A stretch of DNA of 64,000 nt. Source: Flavobacterium sp. HSC-32F16 (GTDB lineage: Bacteria > Bacteroidota > Bacteroidia > Flavobacteriales > Flavobacteriaceae). This document shows positions 27,929 through 37,103 of this stretch, piece by piece. The stretch spans positions 1-64,000 of the forward strand of contig NZ_JALKAC010000008.1 of NCBI RefSeq assembly GCF_024171645.1, in the 5' to 3' direction. The position numbers and the translations under genes are program-made. The notes below the pieces were generated by a model, which saw only the letters and a list, made by a program, of their open reading frames with translations, ran no database searches and was not told the DNA's origin. Numbering within the stretch: the first letter of the stretch is position 1; the number at the start of each line of letters is the position of its first letter.

Positions 27929-28628
27929 TATTATGTGGATTTAATTCATAATCAAAAGGAATTCTCTGTGAAAGATTTTCAACATACCAATTTTCTGGAT
28001 CGAAAGAGTATCTAACAAAATCATATGCGATTCTTAATGGCATTTCAATATTACTTAGGTTTTCATTTTTCCTATTAAAACCAGATACCATACAAGTAAT
28101 TCTTGCGATTTCAACTCTATCGGGATCACTATTTAATAAAGGAGCAACATAGCATTTTCCCATTTTTAAGCTTGCTTCATACTTTTTGAGTAACTTTATA
28201 ACAGGTCCACCATAATGCCTTATTATTGCATATTGCCCTTCTGCATCAGTTGGAAAATCTTCTGCTACTTTTAATTTTGAAAAATCAACTTTTCTTAATT
28301 CTTCCAACTCTTCTTTGAAATCATCCTCAACTTCACCATCGTGAATATATAATAAACTGTCAAGAGGATATTTTGGTGGTTGAAGCACTACAATAGTATC
28401 TGGAGAATTTTTAACGTAATGTTTATCATTCTTTTCTTGTATAATTTGGGTACCATCTCTTTCCTCAGTAGTGAATCTGTAAACTATATATTTTCTCCAT
28501 AAATCGCTGACATGTCCAGGAACATGTTTAAATCCTACCCAATTCATAAAAAGAAGTATTGCAAATCCTAAAAAGGAAATTGTAATAATCTTTTTTTTAT
28601 GATTTCTAAAAAAACTCTTTTTTTTCAT
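27915..28628 (-). CDS. Membrane-anchored hypothetical protein of effector operon
   Basis: A 237-residue protein with a basic start (FFRNHKKKI), one membrane helix (about residues 14-31) and HVPGHVSDLWRKY, the same module as in the protein at 25816. The exported part is acidic in its middle (DGEVEDDFKEELEELRKVD) and ends with NPHNNDVD; no family recognised. It lies 3 bp after the second lipoprotein gene and overlaps the propeller gene, so it belongs to the operon. An immunity role is possible by position. Confidence 0.6.
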   Translation of the reverse strand: MKKKSFFRNHKKKIITISFLGFAILLFMNWVGFKHVPGHVSDLWRKYIVYRFTTEERDGTQIIQEKNDKHYVKNSPDTIVVLQPPKYPLDSLLYIHDGEVEDDFKEELEELRKVDFSKLKVAEDFPTDAEGQYAIIRHYGGPVIKLLKKYEASLKMGKCYVAPLLNSDPDRVEIARITCMVSGFNRKNENLSNIEMPLRIAYDFVRYSFDPENWYVENLSQRIPFDYELNPHNNDVD

Positions 28629-28631
28629 AGA

Positions 28632-29627
28632 CTACCTTATCATTACTAATTCATCTTCACCCTCTGGAATGTATAAGTAAAACTTAAAAAAATCAAGCAT
28701 TTCACCATCACCTTCATCAAATATTGCCCATAAAGCTGATTCTCCTCTAAAGTCATTATCTAAACTATTAAGTTCTAAACAAACAATTCTTCCATCTCCG
28801 TATAATTTTAATTTATAATTTTCTAAAGACTGCATTTGATAATTAGGAATAGTAAAAGGATCTAAATAAATGTCTAAAATTCTTTGCAACTCTTTTTTAT
28901 TAAAATATAAACTCTGACGCGTTTCATTTTCTCTTAATTCTAGATAAGAAAAGTATTCTTCTGTTTTTTTTTCTTTTAGTGGCGTCAATTGGTTTTTATA
29001 AAAGTCAACAACTTTCTTTTCTAGTTTTTCTGGCTTCCATTTTCTTAGATCCTGACCTTTCTCTAAGCTATTATACTCATAAGGAACTTTTGCTTCAAAA
29101 GTAAAACTGGCTTCATAATAGGTTTTTCCCGTTGCTATAAATTGAGTTACAGGATTACCATATTGGTCTTTTTTAGTTATTGTTTTAGTTAAATATGAAA
29201 CCATCTCTTTTCCTTTTTTATGTCTATCAACATTGTCAGATTCGCTAATATCAATTTGCATATCAGTTTCTTCATTTAGTGTATGATAATTAAAATCGTT
29301 ACCTTTAACTGCGGGATACAATCTAAAAGTTACTTTTTGAGTACCACTTTTAAAAATATAATTATTAATAGTAATTGTTCCGCCATCTCCAAGCTCAATA
29401 AAATTCTTATTTACAGGTATATCATTTACTAAAATTTCTGAATAACAAATATTTTGTTTGTATGTTAAATAATACATTGGTTCGTAATCGTAATGCTTAA
29501 TCGTTTTAAGCATAGTTTCTACATAATTCTCACTTGTTAAATTGCTAGGTTTAGAGTTGTTTTTTTGTGAACAAGCTCCAAAACAAACCATCAATAAAAC
29601 ATAAAGCGTATACTTCTTCTTTAGCAT
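28632..29627 (-). CDS. Lipoprotein, tandem paralogue, likely immunity
   Basis: A 331-residue lipoprotein (lipobox FGAC, Cys about residue 19) closely related along its whole length to the next gene upstream: shared IKHYDYEP, NICYSEILVNDIPVN, LRKWKPEKL and a C-terminal GESALWAIFDEGDG. The two genes abut with no gap. Placed directly after a candidate membrane-acting effector, duplicated and variable lipoproteins of this kind are best explained as immunity proteins, but the family is not one I can name. Confidence 0.7.
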   Translation of the reverse strand: MLKKKYTLYVLLMVCFGACSQKNNSKPSNLTSENYVETMLKTIKHYDYEPMYYLTYKQNICYSEILVNDIPVNKNFIELGDGGTITINNYIFKSGTQKVTFRLYPAVKGNDFNYHTLNEETDMQIDISESDNVDRHKKGKEMVSYLTKTITKKDQYGNPVTQFIATGKTYYEASFTFEAKVPYEYNSLEKGQDLRKWKPEKLEKKVVDFYKNQLTPLKEKKTEEYFSYLELRENETRQSLYFNKKELQRILDIYLDPFTIPNYQMQSLENYKLKLYGDGRIVCLELNSLDNDFRGESALWAIFDEGDGEMLDFFKFYLYIPEGEDELVMIR

Positions 29628-30626
29628 TTATCTTAAAATTTCTAATTCATCCTTGCCTTCTGGAATGTATAGATAGTATTGTAAAAAATCTGCCATCATA
29701 CCATCACCTTCATCAAATTTTGCCCATAATGCTGATTTATCTTTCATCTTTGGATCACTGCTTACTAATTCTAAGCAAACAATTCTTCCATCTCCATATA
29801 ATTTTAATTTATAATTTTCTAATGGTTGAAATTCATAATTTGGAATAGTGAAAGATTCTAAATAAGAATCTAACACATCTTGCAATTCCTTTTTGTTATA
29901 AAATAAACTTTGACAAGTTTCTTTTTCTTTTAATTCTAAGTACGAAAAGTATTCCTCTGTTTTTTTCTCTTTTAAAAGTCTTAATTGATTTTTATAAAAA
30001 TCAACTACTTTCTTTTGTAGTTTTTCCTGATTCCATTTTCTTAAATCCTGCCCTTTAAATAAACTATTAAACTCGTAAGGGACTTTAGCTTCAAAAGTAA
30101 AACTAGCTTCATAATATGTTTTTCCTGTGGCTATAAATTGAGTAATAGGATTACCATACTGATCTAATTTATTTATGGTTGGAGTAAAATAAGAGGCTAT
30201 TTGTTTTCCTTTTTTATTTCTATCAATATTGTCAGATTCGCTAATAACAATCTTCATGTCAGTTTCTTCATTTAACGTATGATGATCAAAATCTTTCCCA
30301 TTAGCGGCAGGATATAATCTAAACGTTACTTTTTGAATACCGCTTTTAAAAATGTAATCATTAATGGGATTCCCGTCACCATATGCAATTTCTTTATAAT
30401 TTCTATTAACTGGTATATCATTTATTAATATTTCTGAATAACAGATGTTTTGTTCATACGTTAAATAATATATGGGTTCATAATCGTAATGCTTAATCGT
30501 TTTATGTATTGTTTCTATGAAGTTCTTGCTCGTTAAATCGCTCATTTTCATTTGTTTTGTATTATTGTTTTCTTTACAGGATGGAAGTATAAAAAGTAAT
30601 GCTAAAATTAGAATTGTATTTTTCAT
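29628..30626 (-). CDS. Lipoprotein, tandem paralogue, likely immunity
   Basis: A 332-residue lipoprotein (lipobox LPSC, Cys about residue 17) and the copy nearest to the large effector gene, 6 bp downstream of it. It shares most conserved blocks with its neighbour (KHYDYEPIYYLTYEQNICYS, YEASFTFEAKVPYE, YKLKLYGDGRIVCLEL). Being first after the effector, it is the most likely cognate immunity gene; the other copy and the two relics would then be paralogues against related effectors. This is inferred from order. Confidence 0.7.
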   Translation of the reverse strand: MKNTILILALLFILPSCKENNNTKQMKMSDLTSKNFIETIHKTIKHYDYEPIYYLTYEQNICYSEILINDIPVNRNYKEIAYGDGNPINDYIFKSGIQKVTFRLYPAANGKDFDHHTLNEETDMKIVISESDNIDRNKKGKQIASYFTPTINKLDQYGNPITQFIATGKTYYEASFTFEAKVPYEFNSLFKGQDLRKWNQEKLQKKVVDFYKNQLRLLKEKKTEEYFSYLELKEKETCQSLFYNKKELQDVLDSYLESFTIPNYEFQPLENYKLKLYGDGRIVCLELVSSDPKMKDKSALWAKFDEGDGMMADFLQYYLYIPEGKDELEILR

Positions 30627-30632
30627 ATAATT

Positions 30633-33494
30633 TTATTTTTGAGGTGTGGTATTAAAAAGATAAATGGTTTTTAGAGTTTTTGTAAAACCTTCTATCACTG
30701 TGAAATCTTTTGTTTTTCCTTTATTAGTAGCATAGCCAATAAGTTCTCTTTTCTTTCTTTTGGCAGAAAAACTTCCTTTAAAAGTTCCTTTCAATCCTGA
30801 AAATTTTAATTTTTGTGTGATAAATAATCCTTTTCCACCTATTTTATCAAACCCATATTCAGTTATTACGAGGGCTTCACAAGCCATTTTAAATTCTAGA
30901 TTTCCACCTATTTTGGTCTCTATAGGAGAAAATTGAAAGAGGTTTTTATGATAATCTACTTCAAAGGAAACACTTCCCGTTACTTTATTGCTATAACTAG
31001 TAATCTTTTTTTGAGGTAGATTATTAAATTTATCTTTTAGTGTGTATTGCTCTGTGAGTACATTATATTGTATGTTTTTCTCTAGACCAATCTCTCCAAC
31101 CATACTCATGCTAAACTTTATATCATCTTCTCCCATTTCAGATAATATACCGCTTATATTTTCATTGATTTCTTTCCAGTCTTCATCAGTTTCATTTTTT
31201 GTTTCTTTATCAAAGATGAGACTTTTTATAGTAAGCTTCTTTTCAAAGTTTATAGCTACAAGTGGATCAGCTTTTATGTTAGCTTCATAAATGAGTGCCA
31301 TTCTTCTGTCTGCCTGCATTTTGTAATACATACCTGTGTTAATAGCAATCGATGGAGGTACAAGTTCTGCACCAATATCTTTAAGATATTTTGAGGCTCT
31401 TTTAGCTTTCGCTGCCATTTTCAATATTTTTCCTTCTGCACTTCCTCCTCGGGTTATATAGAGCATGATTAAGTCAATTACTATTCCTATTGCGACCATT
31501 TCATAGATGATAGCAGCAACGACGCGTCTGGTGGTTTTATTCGTTTTTATAAAATCAAGCTCAGTACCTTGTAAACTTAATTCCTCATCACGTTTTTCTA
31601 TATTTCGATCATAGATCGCATGGAAGCCAACATCGTAAAATTCAGATTGAGTTTCTATATACGCCATTAAAATATTTGCCATAAGCCATTTTTGATGAAA
31701 AAAGCTTAAAATAAAACCTACAATAGAATTTTTAAGTTCTTCTATTTCTTCTGCAATTCCGTTTTTTAGATCGAATGGAGAATCATGGAAAAAATATGGT
31801 GCTTTAGGTGTTTTATCTTCACCTTGTCTAATGTTATAATTATACATAAAATGACCAATCCATACAATATCCGGATAGGCATTTATGGCAAAACTAGGAT
31901 ATTTAGTTCCTGAATAATACGTACACGAATGAAGATAATAGCTGTAAATGTTCCTGAAATTGTTTCCAAAATTAATGGCATCCGTAATTTTAGGCTGCGT
32001 CGGTAGTCTGGAATTAAGCTTGACATCAATATAATTAGTTTTGTTTTCTGTCAAATCATAAGTAACCGACTCCTTATAACTATCCAACGATTTGATGTTA
32101 TTGTGGTGATCTTTCTTTTTATGGCAGCCTTTTCTAATAAATCCATCTATATTAATTTTTAACTCAGCTGGTTTTTTATAACTAGGCACTACTATTTCAT
32201 GGATCAGTGTCTGAGCATTATTTTCAAAAACCTTAAAGCGCAAAGTTGTTCTTCTGTTTTCCTGATGTTGTGCTTCCGAGACATCACTGCCTTTATGAAT
32301 CAGCTTGGTTTTTCCGTATCCTTTTCCGGAAATTAAGTTAGCTGGAACTCCTTTTGAAATTAAATATTTAACTACAGAGTCTGCTCTTTTGGCTGAAAGG
32401 TCCAGATTGTATTCTTCTGTTCCTCTAATATCTGTATGAGCTCCTAACTCAACAGGCAGTAAAGGCGGTTTTTTTAAATAATCGGCAACTTTATCTAAAA
32501 TTGGTTTTGCATCTTTTCTAATCTCCCATTTATCGTAATCATAGTGTATCTGCTCTAGATTATTAAAATTATCCTTAGGATCCATTTTGCGAATGAACTT
32601 TCCTTCATCAAAAATCAAATCGTCATCTCCCTGATAATTCACTCCAATTTTGGTAAACTTACAGGTACCTGCATTTTTTTCATACGTTTTTACTTCTCCT
32701 ACTTTAGATTTGCTTAATCCGAGGTCTATTTTAGGGAAAACAAATTTGGTAGTTTTTTTGATACGCAAAAAACGGGCATGATAAATATCGTTATTGTTGT
32801 CTTTTATGTATTTGTTGGTTAGCGGGTCTTTTACTTTAATATAAAACTCTTCGAACTCTTTTATTTTTGTAATTTTTCCCTGCCACGAAGCAGTATCGCT
32901 CAAAACGACATTAACTTCCCCATTATATACAGGTGTTTTGGTATATACTTTTATTAACTGATCGTCGTTTACACCTTTTCCTTGCTCAATTTTCCGGTGT
33001 ATTTCGATAATAAGATTAGTAGCTCCATTTAATCCTTGAGTAGAAAGATTAAGATAAATTGGCTCTCCATAATTAAACAAATTTGTTTTTCGGATATCTT
33101 CACCGTCGCTTTTATCTTTCCAGGCGCTCGAAATTATTTTAGGCTCGCACCAGCCGCCCATAAGAAGGCCTGCAGATTTTGAATATGGAACATTTGTAAG
33201 ACTCACCTGTAAATAATATGTAAAAGGACCGCACAGTTTTTTGGGCAATTTAATCCCGTAAATTTCATCGCCTTTTTTGGTGTATTTAAGAATACTTTCT
33301 CTGGGAGTATGGGTTTGAAAATGCCATAAAACGGTTTCTTTTTTTTCCTGTTCAGTAGTGCCTTCATGCCACTCTGTTATTTTAAAGTAAACGAACTGAT
33401 CTGCCTTTATTTTGATCTTAGGATTTCGTTTAGATATATTACCTACTATTTCACCCTTGCCAGTCCACTCAATTTTTTTTATTCCTTTTGCCAT
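30633..33494 (-). CDS. OmpA-domain protein, candidate type VI secretion effector
   Basis: A 953-residue protein without signal peptide. Residues 1-300 form a beta-rich N-terminal part. An OmpA/peptidoglycan-binding domain spans about 315-422 (YDYDKWEIRKDAKPIL, GHTDIRG-like GAHTDIRGTEEYN, ENRRTTL). The C-terminal half holds an isolated hydrophobic stretch at about 657-680 (AIIYEMVAIGIVIDLIML) and a long beta-rich end. With the adjacent DUF4280 and LysM genes and following lipoproteins this is the layout of Bacteroidota subtype iii type VI effectors. A membrane or envelope target is inferred. Confidence 0.7.
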   Translation of the reverse strand: MAKGIKKIEWTGKGEIVGNISKRNPKIKIKADQFVYFKITEWHEGTTEQEKKETVLWHFQTHTPRESILKYTKKGDEIYGIKLPKKLCGPFTYYLQVSLTNVPYSKSAGLLMGGWCEPKIISSAWKDKSDGEDIRKTNLFNYGEPIYLNLSTQGLNGATNLIIEIHRKIEQGKGVNDDQLIKVYTKTPVYNGEVNVVLSDTASWQGKITKIKEFEEFYIKVKDPLTNKYIKDNNNDIYHARFLRIKKTTKFVFPKIDLGLSKSKVGEVKTYEKNAGTCKFTKIGVNYQGDDDLIFDEGKFIRKMDPKDNFNNLEQIHYDYDKWEIRKDAKPILDKVADYLKKPPLLPVELGAHTDIRGTEEYNLDLSAKRADSVVKYLISKGVPANLISGKGYGKTKLIHKGSDVSEAQHQENRRTTLRFKVFENNAQTLIHEIVVPSYKKPAELKINIDGFIRKGCHKKKDHHNNIKSLDSYKESVTYDLTENKTNYIDVKLNSRLPTQPKITDAINFGNNFRNIYSYYLHSCTYYSGTKYPSFAINAYPDIVWIGHFMYNYNIRQGEDKTPKAPYFFHDSPFDLKNGIAEEIEELKNSIVGFILSFFHQKWLMANILMAYIETQSEFYDVGFHAIYDRNIEKRDEELSLQGTELDFIKTNKTTRRVVAAIIYEMVAIGIVIDLIMLYITRGGSAEGKILKMAAKAKRASKYLKDIGAELVPPSIAINTGMYYKMQADRRMALIYEANIKADPLVAINFEKKLTIKSLIFDKETKNETDEDWKEINENISGILSEMGEDDIKFSMSMVGEIGLEKNIQYNVLTEQYTLKDKFNNLPQKKITSYSNKVTGSVSFEVDYHKNLFQFSPIETKIGGNLEFKMACEALVITEYGFDKIGGKGLFITQKLKFSGLKGTFKGSFSAKRKKRELIGYATNKGKTKDFTVIEGFTKTLKTIYLFNTTPQK

Positions 33495-33496
33495 GA

Positions 33497-33994
33497 TTAT
33501 TTTTGTTCTATACCAGTGAAATCAAATTGTGGTTTTGTTAAATCATTAAGACTTAACAATGGATTAATTTTGTTTTGAACATCTTCGTTTGCATTTTTTA
33601 AATTTTGCTCTGATGGTTCAGCAATTTGACCATGATCTACTATTTCGATACAATCCGGAGTTCCCATTTTGCAGGTAGCTTTACTGTCTTCAAGTAAAAT
33701 ATTCCCACCATTGCTTAGCGTTACCTTATCGTAAAAGTTTTTCCACTCAGAAATATCTACTTTGCATGGATTGTAACTTCCACTACCGTTTGGCTGCATT
33801 TTACAAGTTCCAAAAGTGTTCTTCTCTAAAGTTTGTCCAATATCTTTTGTAGTGGCTGTTAACTTTTCAGAACCATCTTTATCGTTTGTATAATGTTTCG
33901 ATTGTGTTTTTACTTTTAAAACATCATTTTGTGATTCATTGCTGTACTTGCATGTACAAGTCGCACCTTGTACGACAATATGTTTTTCGCTCAT
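33497..33994 (-). CDS. DUF4280 PAAR-like protein
   Basis: A 165-residue cytoplasmic protein with the DUF4280 pattern: VVQGATCTCKYS at the N-terminus, FGTCKMQPNG with PCKVD, and ATCKMGTPDCIEIVDHGQ. The paired cysteines and the length fit. DUF4280 proteins are PAAR-like tips that load effectors onto contractile injection systems. It sits 2 bp upstream of the OmpA-domain gene and 10 bp downstream of the LysM gene, so the three are probably made together. Confidence 0.85.
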   Translation of the reverse strand: MSEKHIVVQGATCTCKYSNESQNDVLKVKTQSKHYTNDKDGSEKLTATTKDIGQTLEKNTFGTCKMQPNGSGSYNPCKVDISEWKNFYDKVTLSNGGNILLEDSKATCKMGTPDCIEIVDHGQIAEPSEQNLKNANEDVQNKINPLLSLNDLTKPQFDFTGIEQK

Positions 33995-34004
33995 AATATT
34001 TAAT

Positions 34005-35195
34005 TTATCTTCCTGTTATTACTTCCAGAAATAACTTAAAAATGCTTGATTTTTTCTCTTTTATTTCTTCATCTAAAAATGAAAAATTTGAACTTAAGTT
34101 CAATTTGGCGTTTTCTTCTATATTTGAAATAACAATAGTTAGTTTTTGAGGAATATCTAATTTAATTTCACACTCTAAATAAACGCTTTCCAGGACGTTG
34201 GTGTTCGGGTCCAGGAAATAATACGCTGTATAGCTGCCCTCTGCTTTTTCGGCATTGTTTTCTTCTGAATGATTTTCAGGAAATAAAAAACTGTTTTCAA
34301 AGTCATTTTTGCTTCTTAGATCTGAAAGTATACCGGTTTGCGTTATATTAATCAAATTATAAGCATCAAGAGTGGGCAAAATAGTCTGCTCAGCAGTAAA
34401 AGACACATTTCCTGTTTTTTGTGATATAGGAAATTCTATCACCTGCTGAATAGTAAGGTTTTGGGTGTATTCAATGTTTAGGCTGTTAAAAAAAACTTTT
34501 AAAAACCAATCTTTGGATAATGAATCAAAAATAATTTCATCATTTTCCAGTCTGTCTTCAAATTTAAGCAGTGCTTTATGTAATACTTCTCCCTGAAAAT
34601 CCTTAAGTACTTTACGTTTTACTTTCTGCCAGCGGTTACGGATATCTTCATAATTATATATGGCCGCTAATTCTCCTTTTGTATCAATAACTACTTGCAG
34701 GGGATAAAAGACTTTAGCTGTTCTCTCAGCTAATTCATCCGCCATTGTACCAGCCTCTTTTCCATCAACATATATTTGTGATATTCTATTGATTTCTATT
34801 AGTGAAAAATCATTTTTATCTTTATTTATGAACTTCACATTAATTTCTTCTTTTAAAGTGTGCTGTTCTTTACCATTTTCTATGGTGTACATCGCCAAAT
34901 AATTAGTGTTGAGTCCCTGAGGTGTAAATGGTAATTTGAAATTGTTTGCAAAATGTACATTTTCACGATGTGACTCTCTGGCGATTTTAGATTCTTCTGA
35001 TTCAATTATCAGAAACTTCAAATGAGGCTTAAAGTCAGCTTCTATTAGATCTTCCTTTGGACATCTCATATTATGATAAGATCTCAGAATATAAGAGTCA
35101 ACGCCAAAGTCTTCTGCTACCTTTTCCAAGGTGTCTCCTTTTTTTATTTTGTAAACTAAGTGATTTTCATACGAAAAATCAGGAATATATAACAT
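34005..35195 (-). CDS. LysM-domain protein of effector module
   Basis: A 396-residue protein starting with a LysM domain (YKIKKGDTLEKVAEDFGVD, about residues 14-60). The remainder is polar, alpha/beta and not recognised; no signal peptide. Cytoplasmic LysM proteins of this size occur next to DUF4280 in type VI and related injection loci, where they probably act as adaptor or loading proteins. It is the first gene of the seven-gene operon that runs to 26762. Confidence 0.7.
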   Translation of the reverse strand: MLYIPDFSYENHLVYKIKKGDTLEKVAEDFGVDSYILRSYHNMRCPKEDLIEADFKPHLKFLIIESEESKIARESHRENVHFANNFKLPFTPQGLNTNYLAMYTIENGKEQHTLKEEINVKFINKDKNDFSLIEINRISQIYVDGKEAGTMADELAERTAKVFYPLQVVIDTKGELAAIYNYEDIRNRWQKVKRKVLKDFQGEVLHKALLKFEDRLENDEIIFDSLSKDWFLKVFFNSLNIEYTQNLTIQQVIEFPISQKTGNVSFTAEQTILPTLDAYNLINITQTGILSDLRSKNDFENSFLFPENHSEENNAEKAEGSYTAYYFLDPNTNVLESVYLECEIKLDIPQKLTIVISNIEENAKLNLSSNFSFLDEEIKEKKSSIFKLFLEVITGR

Positions 35196-35937
35196 TAGTT
35201 AAAGTTTGTTTTTTTGGTTTTATAGTGGTGTTTAGTTTTTTTGATTCTTATTTTGACTTAATTGACAAAGTAGAAAACAATTTTAGCAGTATTAATATTT
35301 CCTTTAAGTGAGCGATTAATTTTTGAAGTTATTGCTAACTTAAGATCGATATCAAAATTCACTTTCTCTATAAGTTTCTCATTTTAAAAGTCTTGATTTC
35401 GGTATCCATATTTTCTTGTTTATGAAAACTTCTATGTTTTAACGTCCGGTTATTATAAAAATTTATTTTTTCCAAACTGAAAACTATTAGGAAAAGGCTT
35501 GTTATTTTTTTTGGGTAAATGTAAGTTTTTGTTTTCAAAAAAAAACATTCAGAATTTAAAACTTAACAGAAAATTTCGGAGGTAAATGAAGAAATAATTG
35601 TAATAATCGTGTATGATTCTGATATTAAAAAACTTACAAATTAAGAACAGGAATCAATAGTCAAAAAAATGGGTTGAAAAAATCACTTTAATTTATCTGT
35701 TCTAAAGAAAACCTGTGTTTACAAGCAATTACATCATAGCATTGACTGAGAAAATAACGAACAAGTAAAATATTCAAGGAAATTATTGTATTGAAGAGAA
35801 ATCAACTGATGGTATTTGATTGAAAGAATAAACTTTAAATTTACTCTTTTACTATTGGAAATCTTACTGGAAAAAACGAAATTGAACCGGAATTAAAAAA
35901 GCTGTTCTAATTTATCAAATTAAGTAAAAATAGACCA
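35196..35937. other. 742-bp gene-free AT-rich region
   Basis: No convincing gene on either strand. The only coding-like trace is an 18-codon frame ending at about 35909 (TIGNLTGKNEIEPELKKLF then stop), which looks like the C-terminus of a lost gene. The promoter of the effector operon should lie at the left end, but I see no clear consensus box there. Confidence 0.4.
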
Positions 35938-36552
35938 ATGACACGAACACTAATAATTATGGGATTTTTTACAGCAATTACAAACTTCTTTAGCTGTTCA
36001 GGACAAACAAAACAAGAAAGCGATGTGATGATTGTCACTGTAATGGAAGAAAAAAAAATTGAACCATCAAAAGATAAGCTTCTTAATAGGCATTTGACGG
36101 AACAAATTATAGACAGAACTTCGGACAAATATTTATTAGACGAAATTTTTGATCATCTTTATAGTCAGTGCTCAGTTGAGAATAAAAGAGAATATGATAT
36201 TGTATTGTCATGGAATAAATCAAAACAAGCGGTTTATAAAGTTTGTTTATTAAAAGGAGAAGTAAATAATGGCGGTTATAATCAGTTTTACAACAATTCA
36301 GGTGTACAGTATTACAAAGATTTACCAGACGCTTTAAAACTTATTGGAGCGCACAAATTTGCCGACTTAACAAAACGCGCTAATGACACTTTTGAAAAAG
36401 AATATGAAAGAGTCACAAAGTATCAGGAAAAGTTTCTAGATGATCCGTTAGCTGGGTTTGATAATCAGTTTTTTAACTTGAGTAAAACTAAAAGTCTGGA
36501 AAAACTGCTGGTTAATTACATTAGAAAGCATAAAACAGAATTTATAGATTAA
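35938..36552 (+). CDS. DUF4375 (DMP19-like) lipoprotein
   Basis: A 204-residue protein with a lipoprotein-like signal (ITNFFSC, Cys about residue 20) and a DUF4375/DMP19 domain in the second half: LLKGEVNNGGYNQFYNNSG and LPDALKLIGAHKFADL are its typical stretches. DMP19 proteins are DNA mimics in Neisseria, but an exported version cannot act that way, so the role here is unknown. Members occur as immunity-like genes near toxin loci. Confidence 0.75.
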   Translation: MTRTLIIMGFFTAITNFFSCSGQTKQESDVMIVTVMEEKKIEPSKDKLLNRHLTEQIIDRTSDKYLLDEIFDHLYSQCSVENKREYDIVLSWNKSKQAVYKVCLLKGEVNNGGYNQFYNNSGVQYYKDLPDALKLIGAHKFADLTKRANDTFEKEYERVTKYQEKFLDDPLAGFDNQFFNLSKTKSLEKLLVNYIRKHKTEFID

Positions 36553-36613
36553 ATATTTTTTAATCATTTGTATTCTTTAACTACTTTAATTAATAATAAA
36601 AACAATAAATATT

Positions 36614-36814
36614 ATGATGACACTAATTGCAATTTTTTTTCCATCCCTTTTTTTTTTATTGAGAGGTAAAATTTTCACTGCCATTATCTGTTTAATTTTG
36701 CAGATAACTTTAATAGGCTGGATTCCTGCCGCAATCTGGGCCGTGATTTCTTTACAAAATTCAAGAGCAGATAAGCGTAATGAGAAATTGATAAAAGCGA
36801 CAAGAGCAAGGTAA
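36614..36814 (+). CDS. YqaE/Pmp3 family membrane protein
   Basis: A 66-residue protein with two membrane helices, a FFPSLFFLLRGKI start and ITLIGWIPAAIWAVI, the Pmp3/UPF0057 pattern. A basic tail follows. The family is small plasma-membrane proteolipids, often induced by stress. Single gene with its own start at 36614; ATGATG gives two possible starts. Confidence 0.85.
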   Translation: MMTLIAIFFPSLFFLLRGKIFTAIICLILQITLIGWIPAAIWAVISLQNSRADKRNEKLIKATRAR

Positions 36815-36875
36815 AATGAACTTTTACCTTTCAAATTTTTCTTTTAAGCTGTATATGAAACTCTTAAAAACGTAG

Positions 36876-37073
36876 TTATTTGTCAGATCTTTTTTTTCTA
36901 ACATTCTTAACCAGTACAAAAACCGAAAACACAAATACAATTAAATACAGGACTGCCAGAGCTGGTTTTTCAAATTTAAGTGTGTCAAAGTCGAATTGTC
37001 TATACAGAACAACACCTAAAATGATGGCGATAATACTAAAAGCAAATACAGGCACATTGTTTTTGTTTTCCAT
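36876..37073 (-). CDS. Small two-helix membrane protein
   Basis: A 65-residue protein with hydrophobic segments at about residues 8-24 and 38-56 and a basic end (VRKKRSDK). I recognise no family. It lies 30 bp downstream of nothing obvious on its strand except the reductase gene start region at 37706 upstream, so co-transcription with 37104-37706 is possible (gap 30 bp). Confidence 0.5.
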   Translation of the reverse strand: MENKNNVPVFAFSIIAIILGVVLYRQFDFDTLKFEKPALAVLYLIVFVFSVFVLVKNVRKKRSDK

Positions 37074-37103
37074 GGTTTTATTATTTGGTTTATAAAAGGT
37101 TAA

